DNA of 64,000 nucleotides from Lineus longissimus (taxonomy: Eukaryota; Nemertea; Pilidiophora; Heteronemertea; Lineidae). The translations under genes were made by a program, and so were the position numbers. The stretch is from positions 6,634,001-6,698,000 of the forward strand of contig NC_088314.1 in assembly GCF_910592395.1 (NCBI RefSeq), read 5' to 3'. The notes below the pieces were generated by a model. It had not been told where the DNA came from and did no database searches. It saw only the letters and a list, made by a program, of their open reading frames with translations. Shown here one piece after another: positions 49,201 to 59,297 of the stretch; the first letter of the stretch is position 1; each line of letters starts with the position of its first letter.

Positions 49201-52200
49201 CGAAAAAGCTACATGTAGGCCTACTGTACCTTTATTTGAAAGTCAAGCATTGTCCTGTTCAGCAAGATAGCTATATTACATATTGTCATTATGGATATAT
49301 CGCTTCTACGATTGTATTACATTTTCAGATGCCAAAGGTAACCTTATAAAGAAGAAAGAAGTTGGTATGTATTTTCTATGGTTTCATTCACGTTACTGGT
49401 TCCTATTTCCTATTTCCCAGTCAAATGGTTCAGCAAATGCAGTGTGTGAATAGCGTTCAGTATAGATGAAACAAAAGACATGCATGTACATGTACATGTA
49501 CATGTACATGTAATCAGTGAAATTTAAATCACGGTAGCCAATAGCTAACTACATTACTTGTCATTGATTGTCGTACATGTGCATGTAATCAGTAAAATTT
49601 AAACTACGGTAGCCAATAGCTAACTACATTATAACCTTGTCCATGTTATCTGTTAAATTTAAATTACGGTGGCCAATAGCTAACCACTTTATAGGCCTTG
49701 TCATTGATTGAACCACCCTTAAAACTGAAAAAAAATGCTACATGAAAAACCCCACTCGATCACACTTATTTTCAGACGACGCGAGTTCGGATGGAGATTA
49801 TTTTGAAATTGACCCAGTCACGGGTGAGGTCCGTCTCAAGGCGGGCAAGGCAAAGATCGATATCAAGAAACTCACCGACGCCGATCTCAGGCGGCTCGGC
49901 ATCGACCCCACTCTCCCGAAGAGTGAGATAAAAAGACTGCTTATGGTAAGTTTTCGTCATTATTGTTATCCTGTCGTACCACTGCAGTGCTTCTTGTTTT
50001 GGCTGGGTTTTGACGCTGATAAAGCTGATCGGAAAACAGTTGCAATGTATGCAATCTGATGTATTCTGTCGCTATTCCCCAGCGTGAATTTTGGCGAATA
50101 AGTCTTTTTATGTGCTGGGAAATATCGACAATCTCTGATTACTCTGATGTGTATGAGACTACAGAAATGTACCTTAATTCACCCAACAGGAGAAGTTTGG
50201 CAAAGATATAGACATTGTTGACAGAGGCAAGAAAATTGGTATGAAGACACTAGCAGACTACGGAAGTGACGTCAACACCGATGACTTGGCCAATGACAGT
50301 GACTTTGATGTTACTACGTGTAAGTCTCGCACTTCTGATCCGCGTGCATTATCAGATGTGTTTCGCATTGTCTCTACAAATGCAATGTAATAGGTGATTA
50401 GTAAGAAACCTCTCATTCTTTTTATACCGAGGAAAATTTTGAAGACAAGTAATAATTTGTGATGTAATTTTTCGGATGAAAGCTATCAAATAAGTTAACT
50501 TTCAGATGTAATCAATGCTTTAATTTGCAAAAGTACTTAGCATTTAGTTAAGATTTTTGTTTGTTTTTCAGTACGTGGCACAAGAAAGGTCAATGTCAAG
50601 ATGAGAAGAGGAGGACAGGCGCTGTTGGACCATCTCAAGAGAATTATAGAAGATTCGAAATTAAAATCAGATTATGCTAATGATCTCGATGAGAGAGGTT
50701 GGTAAAGTCATGACAGTAGTGATGGTACTCATGATATGTAAATTCTATCGAAAGTTGATCCGAAAGTTTGACACCCTCCTGTAAAGGAAATCATGCAAAT
50801 GATGTGTGATAAGAGCAATTGTTGGACAGAAAGTCTAATGAACATCAGGTGGTTACTGTTGTGGTCTTTTGGGTGATGAATTGCCCAGAACTTTCCACGA
50901 ATGCCATATTTTTGCAGTCTTTGCAAATCTATATAGAAACTGGAGATTCGCGGGACCTCAGCATCTTGCTACATGTAACGTCTCTATGTTTAATCGACTT
51001 TTTGCCGAAGCAAAATTGACTCTGGTGATGCAGAATCCATTCATTCTCTTTGGACAAGCTCCCCCAATTCTTCTTTTTGATTTCTTGCAGATGGTGACAT
51101 TGATTATCTTGCTCATTACCGGCTGGTTGACGCCGGGAAGGTTGAAATGTACGCCAAAGCATTTGTGGTCGAAGACGAAGACTTTGATGCCGCTCTTAGC
51201 TATAAGGTTAGATATCGTTTTCATAAACCGTCATTGAAATATCGAATTGAAGACCATCTATACGACCTTGCAGAGAAGGATTATATATCCAAATGCTCAT
51301 CAGTTCCACGAATGCAATCAAATGCAACACATCGTATCGTCGAAGTAATTGTACATGTAATTGAACATCTTGACAGGTTCATAATAGGCATGATTATCTT
51401 TTTTTCTCAAAGAAGCTTAGTGCAGATTTGAGGTACTGTTTAAAGGATGCCGTAACCCAGGCAAATTTCAACATTCTCAATTTCTCATTTTCAGGAGTTG
51501 CGTTTTGGCTTGGATGGTGTGCCAACCGTTCAGCATTTGACAAAGAAACAGATGGAATATGTATTTAAGGTAAACCGTCTGAAGTTTAGAACTAAGTGCC
51601 GATTGGAACATGTTGTTTTGTTTTGTTATGGACTGTCAATCTCATCCTGCCAAAATGGCCAGAACTAGTAGCCCTGATTGAAGAATGCTGGCCAACTGGA
51701 ACCGGCATCCAGGATTAGCTGTACGATGACCAGGCAGATTAAGAAGTAGAACGTTCGTCACCTAAACAGGACTGTCCATCTTAAATCAACTCAGGTCAAG
51801 AAGTCTTCAATAGTTGATTAAAATTTAAAAAACAAAATTATTATGATAAGCGTCTGAATTCGTAACCTTTATTTTCAGGTGCTTAAGCTAGACGATGCCA
51901 GCCAAGTAACGTTTAAGATGTTTGCAGTAATATCTGCGCTATGCGAAAGAGTCACACAGATGGAGTAAGCTTTAACTACAAATGCCTTTCGATTTTTCAA
52001 TATTTTTCCCGCGAATCTTTGTGCACGATGTCCGCGAAAATAACAGTTAACAGTACTTCTACTTTTTCTTTTCAGCCCGTACTGTAAGCACTTACTCGAA
52101 ATCAGTAACCTGTTAGACATAGAGAGAAAGATGGACCTGTACAAAGCTATGTTCTACTGTAATACCAGTGCTGATAGAGACGCCAACTTCATCACTTCCG

Positions 52201-53169
52201 AATCGCTCAAGATAGAGCTCATTGCTGGCGGCCTGAACTGGAAACAGCAAGAGTTTATCATGGATAAGATGATGCCGAATAAATTTCGAGAGGTAGGTCA
52301 TGCAAAACAGTTCTGGAAAAAGCATGTTAATAATGTATATAACGTAGCACTACATCCCTGCTTAGAACAACGTTATGGTTTACGTAGATTTTTGTTCAGT
52401 TGAACTGAGACTTCCTTTTCTGGTTAAATTGTTATTGTCGGTAGATAACAAACACACTCAATCCACTTCCAGATCAACTTCCTCGACTACATGTGTTACA
52501 TTCCGCTGTTCCTTTCGATGCACGAAAACATTTGCGACAATCCTCTTGACATGTCCGATGGGAAATACTCCGGTATGCTCCGGCGGCACTCCATCCAGCG
52601 AGATATGAATCCCCTAGGGTATCAGATGCACAATTCAACAGCGTTCATATTGCGGAAGAAGGCCCATGATCTTCTGGAGGGGAAGGTCAAGGCCGATATA
52701 ACAAAGGAAAACATGGAGCTACTTGAAAAATACTCAAAGTAAGTGATGATTATAATGATAAATCTTCTTTTTGCGCCCATAGAACTAACTATTTTAAAGC
52801 TGAAAGCTGAAAGAAGAGCAGTTCAGAATGTTCCTGTCTGCCATCACCAAACAAACCATTCCGCACCTCCACCGATGGTGGGTGGTATGTGAGAGGCAGA
52901 AGGTCAAGTTCTCATTTGAAAATTTCAAACACAAAAGGTGAGTTGGCAAGTCGTGATATTTTCCACCCAAACCTTCTTATTTCCACCTTAACACTCTAAG
53001 CACTGCTCAGTTACACGTACCCTTTCCCTTCTATTCTTCTAGATTACCGTCTATGATCGGTGCGACGAAACAAGGAGCTACAGACACGCCCGGGACCAAC
53101 AGTAAGCAGAAAAAAGAAGATGACTGGAGCACGAACATCTTCGCCAATGATGACTTTGATGATAAATGA
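28271..53169 (+). CDS. Large modular repeat protein with TKSGR repeats, Lys-rich cassettes and EF-hand-like C-terminus
   Basis: I traced 36 coding exons: 28271-28409, 33759-33779, 35022-35140, 37556-37642, 37885-37944, 38292-38372 (6a), 38948-39028 (6b), 40198-40249, 40439-41027, 41155-41348, 41636-41720, 41947-42569, 42926-43132, 43694-43879, 44129-44314, 44703-44879, 45563-45745, 46078-46257, 46969-47139, 47368-47383, 47559-47828, 48011-48163, 48399-48466, 48814-48893, 49040-49115, 49329-49364, 49776-49945, 50190-50319, 50572-50697, 51091-51206, 51495-51569, 51879-51964, 52076-52292, 52473-52738, 52827-52937, 53043-53169. All phases match. The sum is 5544 nt, or 1847 residues with both 6a and 6b and 1820 with one. 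The start is the first ATG of an open exon reading MADRTVLPPIGPGG, Ser-rich. There is no signal peptide or membrane helix, so the protein is probably intracellular. I do not recognise it. It is very basic in the middle and acidic and helical at the end. The least certain join is 52738 to 52827. Confidence 0.85.
28410..33758 (+). other. Intron 1 of the large gene
   Basis: A 5.3 kb AT-rich intron from GTGAGT to TTTTAG. It contains a two-copy tandem repeat at 29101-29235 and no supported exon of another gene. Open frames at 28738-28920 and 30678-30917 are short and featureless. Confidence 0.6.
29101..29235. repeat. Tandem duplication, 67-nt period
   Basis: CCATGATTTGATTCGCTGTG followed by GAATTGATATTGATGTAC occurs at 29101, and CCATGTTTTGATTCGCTATA with the same continuation at 29168. 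Confidence 0.65.
33759..37944 (+). CDS. Large gene, exons 2-5: basic linker and possible zinc knuckle
   Basis: Exon 2 is a 21-nt micro-exon (33759-33779). Exon 3 is basic and Asn/Ser-rich. Exon 4 contains GNRWRDPAGFVRY. Exon 5 (37885-37944) encodes DCLKCMLGVPHKKCEA, so Cys-X2-Cys-X5-His-X2-Cys is present and could hold one zinc ion. Each of these exons has clean splice sites. Exons 4 and 5 are both phase 0 at each end, so skipping either keeps the frame. Confidence 0.8.
38292..38372 (+). CDS. Large gene, exon 6a (first of a duplicated pair)
   Basis: 81 nt, phase 0-0, acceptor TTCTTTAG and donor GTAAAC. It encodes HKYIRVGGGYRHSYW followed by HVKAMLLEIEFK. The second copy lies 575 nt downstream. 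Because both are in the same phase and of equal length, the mRNA could use either one or both. Confidence 0.85.
38948..39028 (+). CDS. Large gene, exon 6b (second of a duplicated pair)
   Basis: 81 nt, phase 0-0, acceptor TTTCCAG and donor GTAGTT. It encodes HKYIRVGGGYRHSYW followed by YVKAVIEELEFQ. The first 15 residues equal those of exon 6a although nine of the 15 codons differ silently. That is the mark of an old duplication under protein-level constraint. The second halves differ at six of 12 positions. Confidence 0.85.
40439..41348 (+). CDS. Large gene, exons 8-9: four TKSGR repeats
   Basis: Two exons (40439-41027 and 41155-41348) encode four repeats of about 60 residues. Each opens with a variant of KTYIRTKSGRLVE(K/R) and continues with a beta-like stretch such as IIFMSDEDY. 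A variable acidic part, FLKKYL or LLKKHMKLEDGE, and a Trp near the repeat end (GWGE, GWEK, NWEK) follow. The intron splits the fourth repeat inside YIR-TKSGR, so the repeat unit was not spread by exon shuffling here. Function unknown; the pattern suggests a small folded module used in series. Confidence 0.85.
41636..42569 (+). CDS. Large gene, exons 10-11: linker and first SYYS cassettes
   Basis: Exon 10 (41636-41720) encodes GTRVRGKDGELYEYVVD. Exon 11 (41947-42569) contains several imperfect copies of the cassette that is later one per exon: SDSEYSYKSFMSDGGTRHVQ, then GSAHSYHSSEDEEGAARRRR, then EHGADSAHSYYSVVSEGGTR, then DHGADSDHSYYSEVSAGGTH. The last copy ends RIRDKQGNVIGYGKTENY. The exon ends in phase 1, like all exons of the following array. 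Confidence 0.85.
42926..47139 (+). CDS. Large gene, exons 12-18: array of seven symmetric cassette exons
   Basis: Seven exons of 171-207 nt, all phase 1-1, each encode one cassette. An acidic start (EDEG, EGEG) is followed by a poly-Lys/Arg run, EHGADSDHSYYSEVSAGGT, a basic stretch (RTRKRRARIRD), KDGKVIGHGKAENY and SSSG. Exons 14, 15 and 16 are most alike. The introns after 14, 15 and 16 start with the same GTGATTCT, so the duplicated unit included intron sequence. Exon 12 carries a Gly-Lys-rich start instead of poly-Lys. Exon 18 has GGPDSDHSYYSEVSAGGT and ends in EIASG. The donors of exons 14-17 lack G at position +5 and look weak, so variable inclusion is plausible. Confidence 0.88.
47368..49945 (+). 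CDS. Large gene, exons 19-26: charged linker region
   Basis: Exon 19 is a 16-nt micro-exon encoding DSDSD. Exon 20 (47559-47828) has KVRIRKQRGKEQAGHWKGE and then a probable coiled coil rich in Lys, Glu and Arg (ERE-ARKAEREAKRKEKYGDK). Exon 21 continues the charged helix and then turns Gly-rich. Exons 22-23 are Lys-Gly rich. Exons 24-25 carry DADGNKIKKKIK and DAKGNLIKKKEV, echoes of the KDGKVIG core of the cassettes. Exon 26 reads as a folded piece with LTDADLRRLGIDPTLPKSEI. Confidence 0.8.
49484..49511. repeat. TACATG microsatellite
   Basis: About four perfect TACATG units in intron 25 of the large gene, leading into the tandem repeat that follows. Confidence 0.8.
49507..49710. repeat. Three-copy tandem repeat, 60-75-nt units
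   Basis: Units start at 49507, 49582 and 49642. Each reads CATGTAATCAGTGAAATTTA or close, then ACGGTAGCCAATAGCTAACT. Two of the three also carry TTGTCATTGATTG. The repeat is intronic. Confidence 0.75.
50190..53169 (+). CDS. Large gene, exons 27-35: C-terminal helical, EF-hand-like region
   Basis: Exon 28 has RKVNVKMRRGGQALLDHLKR, then exon 29 AHYRLVDAGKVEMYAKAF. Exons 30-33 look like paired EF-hand helices: TKKQMEYVFKVLKLDDASQV, then TFKMFAVISALCERV, and later MDLYKAMFYCNTSADRDANF followed by ITSESLKIELI. The loop with SADRDANFITSE has Asp at positions 3 and 5 and Glu at 12 but lacks the first Asp and the central Gly, so calcium binding is doubtful. Exon 33 contains MLRRHSIQRDMNPLGYQ. The last exon ends with DDWSTNIFANDDFDDK and TGA at 53167-53169. 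The region looks globular, unlike the basic middle, and would be the best query for finding relatives. Confidence 0.82.
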
Positions 53170-56142
53170 GAAAAGGGACACCAGTTTGAATTATTAGATT
53201 GAGTTGTTAATAGAAAAATGTGCAGTATGTGAAAGGTAATTCTACTCGGAAAATGTGATATTTGGTCAGTGACTGTGATATCTGTAAGCTTTTGTGATCT
53301 AGCAGGGTTTTGTCTCTGGTATTTTACTCTGGTCTCAGATCCCCTTCAGTGCCAAAGAAGGTCACTGTGATATCGGAAAAGCTGCATAATTGATGAGTCC
53401 CAGTGAATGGTGAAGAGTTTCCTCCGCAACATGCCAAAAAATAAAAATTAACATGTGATTTTGTTTTTGTCCAAAGCTATGCTGTGATATCCCACCGTAC
53501 GTACTGGGCCGGTATTGAAAGTTGTGACCCTGAATCACGTTGTTATATAAATTACCAGGTGCAGAAAAAACAAATGAACAACTTTGAATTCCCGGCTAAT
53601 TCGTGACTTCTCTGACGTCACAGAAACGACCAGGGCGCTCCAGAAAGATTGCACGTCCCCTCAAGTGCCCAATGCACTGGGGTTTCGTGGATTCTTCTGG
53701 GAAGTCCTTTACTACCAGGGGCGTCATTTCGTTTTCTGTAGGGTTGAAATTTAGTGATGTATACTTAACGTTCACAGTGCACTGTGTGTCGCACATACTC
53801 AGTAAATAAAAGAGTAGTTTTAGGGAAGGGATTTGACTGCTGTGTCCTGCATCATCACCACGATGTGAGGCAATGCTGACATACAGCTGACCATGCAGCA
53901 GTATCAAGCTACATATAATAAAGCATTGTGATTTCGCTGACTGGCCTGATGGGAGGCTACAGCGTTTGCCTTGGCCGCTGCTGGACCAGTCAACAAGGAA
54001 TGTTTTCAGATGAATACCGCCAAAATATCCCTGATTACTCGTGATAAAGACCAGTCCAGGATCAAAGCCCCGAACCATAAATCAATTCAGGCATTCGTAC
54101 AGGACTGAAGCAACTGTTGTGTTTACTGAGTATCCTTGTTTATTCGCACTTGGTGCAAAGCTGCTGATGCTAATAATGGTGCTACATTGTATTTGATTAA
54201 CATTTCATTCATCTTTATCTCCAATTTGTAGTCCGGGAGATTCGCCAACAAATAACATACCTTATTATGACACGTATAAATAATGTAAATGACATTTATA
54301 AGTAAACACGTTTGTCTAAAATACTCCGTATATTGCACTTTTCGTGTGTGTTTCTTAAAAAGTCACGTGCACGCTAAACATCCACTTGTCTTTGACAAAT
54401 ATCTGACCCAGATATGTATGCTCTATTTCGATTGGATGATTTGATTTGATCGTACTTTGGTAATGATTGGCCAGTTCTTAGCTGTGTCATGATTGGCTAG
54501 ATTGCTAATGTTTACAGTGATAAAAGCTCTTAGTGTTGCAGTATCATGAAATATTGCAAATTAATAACGGGTTCAAAACTTCACCACTTTGAAGACCGAT
54601 CTTGAATCTATGCAAGTTCCTGTACCAACACAGACCATTCCATTCCAAGATCTCCTCTGATAAGACATGAATGAGTTCTATTAGTTACATGTATTTTGAT
54701 ACCAAAATGTTTTTAAAACTAAATTGTTTGTAATAAACGGATTCTTTTTCGCACTCTTCTTGGTGGTGTTGTTATTTCGTGATTTAGTTGTTTGGGTTAT
54801 TAGTGCTTTTCAAATCAATATATTCATGTATGATCCTCCGAAATCACTATACATGTAATTATTTGGGCGTTTGTGTGCAGTGTTCTCTTGTCTGATTTCC
54901 CTCGTGCTGGTGAAGACTGTGATTCCGAGCTTTAAACGAATATTAAGAGAACATGTAGTATGAAAATCGGACTTGTCAGGTTTTCAATGCAGAGATAAAA
55001 AACACCAATTCTTCGTCATTGTCGATCTTTACTGACGTTTCGACAAACATATGTACACCTAATATCAAAATCACACTTTAGGCATACATACGTTTAAACC
55101 GAACTTCGGTCTTATTAAAATTAGACCCTCGTCATCATTTTTCTAAGACTTCCGGCATGGTCGAATCGGCTTTGGCGGCATGTGACGTACACTACACGTC
55201 ATATCAATGACTTTCCAGATATATCTGACGTACAGTGCAAATCACGCAGACAGGTTAAACGTGTACGTACATGTATTTTCAACCTCCTTCACGGGGTTGC
55301 AGTTTTCTTGATAGGACAATGATACCATCAAAATCAATACAAAAGCAAATAAAATAATATACTTTATTTTGTGTTGATCGATGAACGAACTCAAAGGTGA
55401 GAGGCCAAGCGATATTCATCTCTTGTCGAATTAGTACCACTTTTGGCAGACATACCGAATTTAGCGGGTCGGGCGGGGGAGGGGTGGGTGGGGTGGAGTT
55501 ACTGGTCATTGACTTCTTAGAAAGGATACCCCGGGTTGAAATCATTTCTAATAGGTAACGGATCAGGCATACGACTTGCATGCACAGCATGGGCTTAATC
55601 TGTGACCTCTTACAAACGACTTCAGAGTAGTATGAGTGAATACATGTATTTTCTCTGTGAATAGGGTGTTGTGGGGATGGGTTTCATCCGAAATCATACA
55701 CAAGTCCTTTGTGATCATGTTTGTGTACTTTTTCTGATGCATCCCAGGAACAAAGTCTTATGATTTTTGTAACTGTACTTAAGTAACGTTTGCAAGTAGT
55801 TATTTAGCTTGACAAAGGCGAGGTAAAAGATAAAAATGTAAGAATGCACTATCGTTAAAAGGGTAATGAAACTAGAACCAGTACTGTAAACCGTCATATT
55901 TTAGCGGGTGTTTTATATTGCGTATTTCGCAAATGACCGTGAAAATTAAAATATCAATTTCTTATAAGAAAAACGTAAACAAGTTTTGTAATCCACCAAA
56001 ATATGAATCGCGAAGATTTCTAATTATTTTCACAACCCAGTGAACTTGCGATCTCGTAGCACCCATCAGCGACATCCCTGAAGATAGTAGAGTCAAACTC
56101 CTAGTAAAATTGCCATGAAACTGATACCAAGAGCAAAAATAT
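53170..56142. other. 3' UTR of the large gene and intergenic stretch
   Basis: AATAAA occurs at 53440-53445 and 54732-54737. Either could end the large transcript. The minus-strand frame at 53596-54078 (160 residues) lies here but shows no domain or splice partners, so I do not call it a gene. The rest is AT-rich without supported features. Confidence 0.5.
53440..53445 (+). terminator. Candidate poly(A) signal of the large gene
   Basis: AATAAA lies about 270 nt after the stop codon. A second one at 54732-54737, followed by a T-rich stretch, is an alternative. Confidence 0.35.
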
Positions 56143-57712
56143 TCAAATGCGTGTGTACTTAGTCACCAACAATCTTATAGCATCTACGAGTGAGATTCCA
56201 TACAGATTCCCTTGCCGATCAAAATCTAATGCTGACGAGTTCATTTTGAAAGGTTTGTCACGGAGAGAGGTCGTCGGCGTGCAGTCTCGAATGGTCTGTC
56301 GCTTTAAACTGTGACACATCTTATACCATGTCTTCCCGCTGCCGACGATGACCATGTCTGTTGACGGGTCATAGGTTGTCTGGGGGAAGGAGGTTATTTT
56401 GAAACGTGACCAAATGGGTGATTGGACCCTCATCAAGAAATATCGCCTTCCGCATAATTTGTACGATTTGAAAGAAACTGGCTTTCTTTTATGTGGTTCT
56501 CTAAAGCCGACCAAAATATGATCATATGTCACAGCCAGCAATGATTTTACACTTATGACTTTCTTAAAATCGGTGGGCCCTTGTAATGATTTGATGTTTA
56601 AGCCATCTATCGAGTACACCTTTAACGCGTGGCAAAGTTCATTCTTATCATTCTTGATATAAGTTATTGCAACTAAAAAGTCATGAATGACCTTGATTTC
56701 TGACACAGGACCATGAATAAGTTTAAGCTGCTTTGGTAATCTTTCATCATTCCTTTGCATATCAAATAGGTGCACAACTGCTTCACCTTTGATAATACAC
56801 CGCTTTGCTTTGTCGAGCTTAACCAAAGGCGATGCCAGAAGTAAGCCGTTGTACTCGGTCACTGAGGAAACTTGCATCTTCAGAAGCCACCTCTCTCCTG
56901 CATTATTCTCCTGGATTTCCTTACCCCTCAGATCCCCTTGTTTGTAGAAGAATGGTCTGTAGACGAATAAACCTTCCTCTACTGTTATGTATAGGTGTCC
57001 ATTCTGTAACACTCCAAATCTATGCACAGGCCAACGGCGTGGTGTTACCATAAGCATTTCAGGCTTGAGGTTGGAGAAGCTGAATCTGTTCTGCTGAACC
57101 TTTGGTTTTCTTCCTTAGATATGATTTTAATAATTTGAAGAGAAAACGAAAGGATTCGAAAATATTTCAGTCGTATTTCTTAATATTATTTCATTTTCTT
57201 GTAAATATATACATGTACATCATCATCATCGCCATCAACGACGTCGTCGTCACCGCCAGGTGTTTTTCCCCTATACACGGCCTTCGCCGATGACATGGTA
57301 ACTAGTACCTTCACAATAACCCGCGCTCGAAACTCAAGCCAACCAAATACGATGTTGTCGGAACATGGTAAGATATTTCTTCCGAACACCTACCTCTCAT
57401 AACGCCACCCTTTATCCACACGAAACGAACAGGCAGCTTATTTCCCTTCAGTTGTTTCACAAAGTTACACAGGTATCCAAGAAGTTGACAGACAACAGAT
57501 GCTTTCTGTCTCTCGACTTGAAACCCTCGACACTCTGTACCAAATATGCAAGTCACAGCGCATTTGATAGATGAGTTGCGCGATGGTTCCGGAGGGTCGA
57601 AGTCACTTAGTATTATGTTACTGAGAGGTAATATTTTAAACTTCATGCTGGCGGGGTAAGAAGATCCTATGATGGACAGCAGCAGTAACAGAGTTTCCGG
57701 GAGGTAACACAT
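56143..57712 (-). CDS. Secreted protein with PAN/apple-like N-terminus and propeller-like body
   Basis: Two exons, 57712-57394 and 57113-56143, join in phase 1 (donor GTAGGT; acceptor ATCTAAG after a pyrimidine tract) to 1290 nt and 429 residues. Residues 1-22 form a signal peptide rich in Leu. A Cys pattern (C51, C55, C61, C75, C82) in SIKCAVTCIFGTECRGFQVE followed by VVCQLLG matches small PAN/apple-type modules, which often bind proteins or sugars. The second exon encodes about 320 residues of alternating beta-like strands with phrases such as GPVSEIKVIHDFLVAITY and SALDFDRQGNLYGIS, the latter like an NHL or propeller blade. The nearest named family is not clear. Other acceptors between 57105 and 57085 would change only a few residues. 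Confidence 0.65.
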
Positions 57713-59297
57713 TCAAATTATTTATACGCGGTCTATTTGCAAAGAGAACGGTTTATAATCAAACATTCACCCTCAAAAATAGGGACACGATTTTGGTGAA
57801 AATGTTTCCTTAGTAGTAAAGCATAACTTAAAATTACAGGCCCCCATTTCCGTTGGTTTTCTCTCTTAACTATGATCAAGAAGTGTTTCAACGACTGGTG
57901 AGAATTGTTGTCGAGGATACGAATACGTGGTCAGTCACTTTTTGACAAAACATGTATTTTTGTACTGTAAAAATGGCAAGATGACAAGATGGGCACAGCT
58001 TAGGTAAGACTTAGCGATTAATCTCGATATGACGTTAGCGTCTATCACATGACTGAATCAGACATACATGTATAAACATGTAGGCGTCGTCACAGAAAGG
58101 CTACCTGTAGATGCAAAAGGTGGGCTCCTGTAAACTCCATGGTCGTCTCCTAAAACAACACACATTTTGATTACCACCTTGAGGCTATACAGACCCGTCG
58201 GACGGGCCCCTACAGAAATAGCGATCTCCCGAATTCATTTGTCGAATTGTATGGTCGTTTTAAAGGCTTGAATAGCAACAGCTCCGAACTCTGCCGAGGT
58301 TTGTAAACGATGGACTTTTGCGCCATGTTGTCGATACACATGTACGATTCCACCATGCACAATCCATTGCTACGCTTCCTCTTTTGGCGAGTGGCGAGCG
58401 AAACATTTTTGATTATACATGTACTTCGACTTTTGAGAACGTGAGGAAGGCGATGGATGTTGATTGTGTAGCACCATGTTGACCATATGCGAGTCCACCA
58501 AGCAAGATTATTACTCAACTTCCCTTTAGCATGGCGAGAGAACCATCGCAGCACCAGACACGACGTAACCATCTCCGAAAACTTATCATTGAACTGTGTA
58601 TAGTGTGCCTGTTGTTGTCTTTCAAATGATTGGAGATGGAGACTGCTACCCGGCTGACAATAATGAGAACGCCATCCGTGTACACGTACCGTACCAACCA
58701 GACTATAAAATACAGTGGCCTCCGGGGCATGATGAGACCCTTTCATCGCCGATTAGTGTAAATGATCGACAAAGCTTTGGCGTCTGAATTGACAGCCGAT
58801 CCAAACGCTCTTTTTAGCTTAGCACCTGACCTTGGGGCATGGGCACAAAGTGCGTACAATTGAATTGTTTCCCCGGGAAACTCGGGAAACAAGTCCGATC
58901 GAAACAAAAGTTTTCATTTGTATGCTCATCCTGGGAAAGGGATCAGAAAGGGTTGGCTCCAAAACTGGCAGCATTGTTTATTGTACTGATTAGAACAGAT
59001 TGTTGAGATGAGTAAATATTTTCATGATTGTATTCTGTATCTAACAAAAAATGCACTTTAACTCAGCCTTCAAGTGCTTACAAAGTTATTTTCCAAGGTC
59101 TCGATATATTCATGATATTCAACAATCTCAATGACAAGTGCATGAAATATCATTACATACTTGTCATTCTATGTCAAATTTTCAACACATTCCGGGGCTT
59201 TTTTCTCAGAAAAAGGCTGTCCACTTACCACCTTCTCATCATAGCTGTACCGTTTTCTTGGCCCCAATACAATGACGACAAAAATGTACTATGCTAT
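57713..59297. other. Intergenic stretch
   Basis: The minus-strand frame at 58210-58746 (178 residues) has no signal peptide, domain or splice context. Its composition looks like non-coding sequence, so no gene is called. TTTATT at 58977-58982 reads AATAAA on the minus strand and lies about 315 nt past the GPCR stop, a candidate poly(A) signal. Confidence 0.45.

Noticed and set aside
53596-54078. 160-residue minus-strand frame
   Set aside because: It sits in the likely 3' UTR of the large gene. It has no homology-like features, and a long frame here is within chance.
58210-58746. 178-residue minus-strand frame
   Set aside because: Mixed composition with many scattered Cys, His and Trp and no helices or domains that hang together. 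No splice context.
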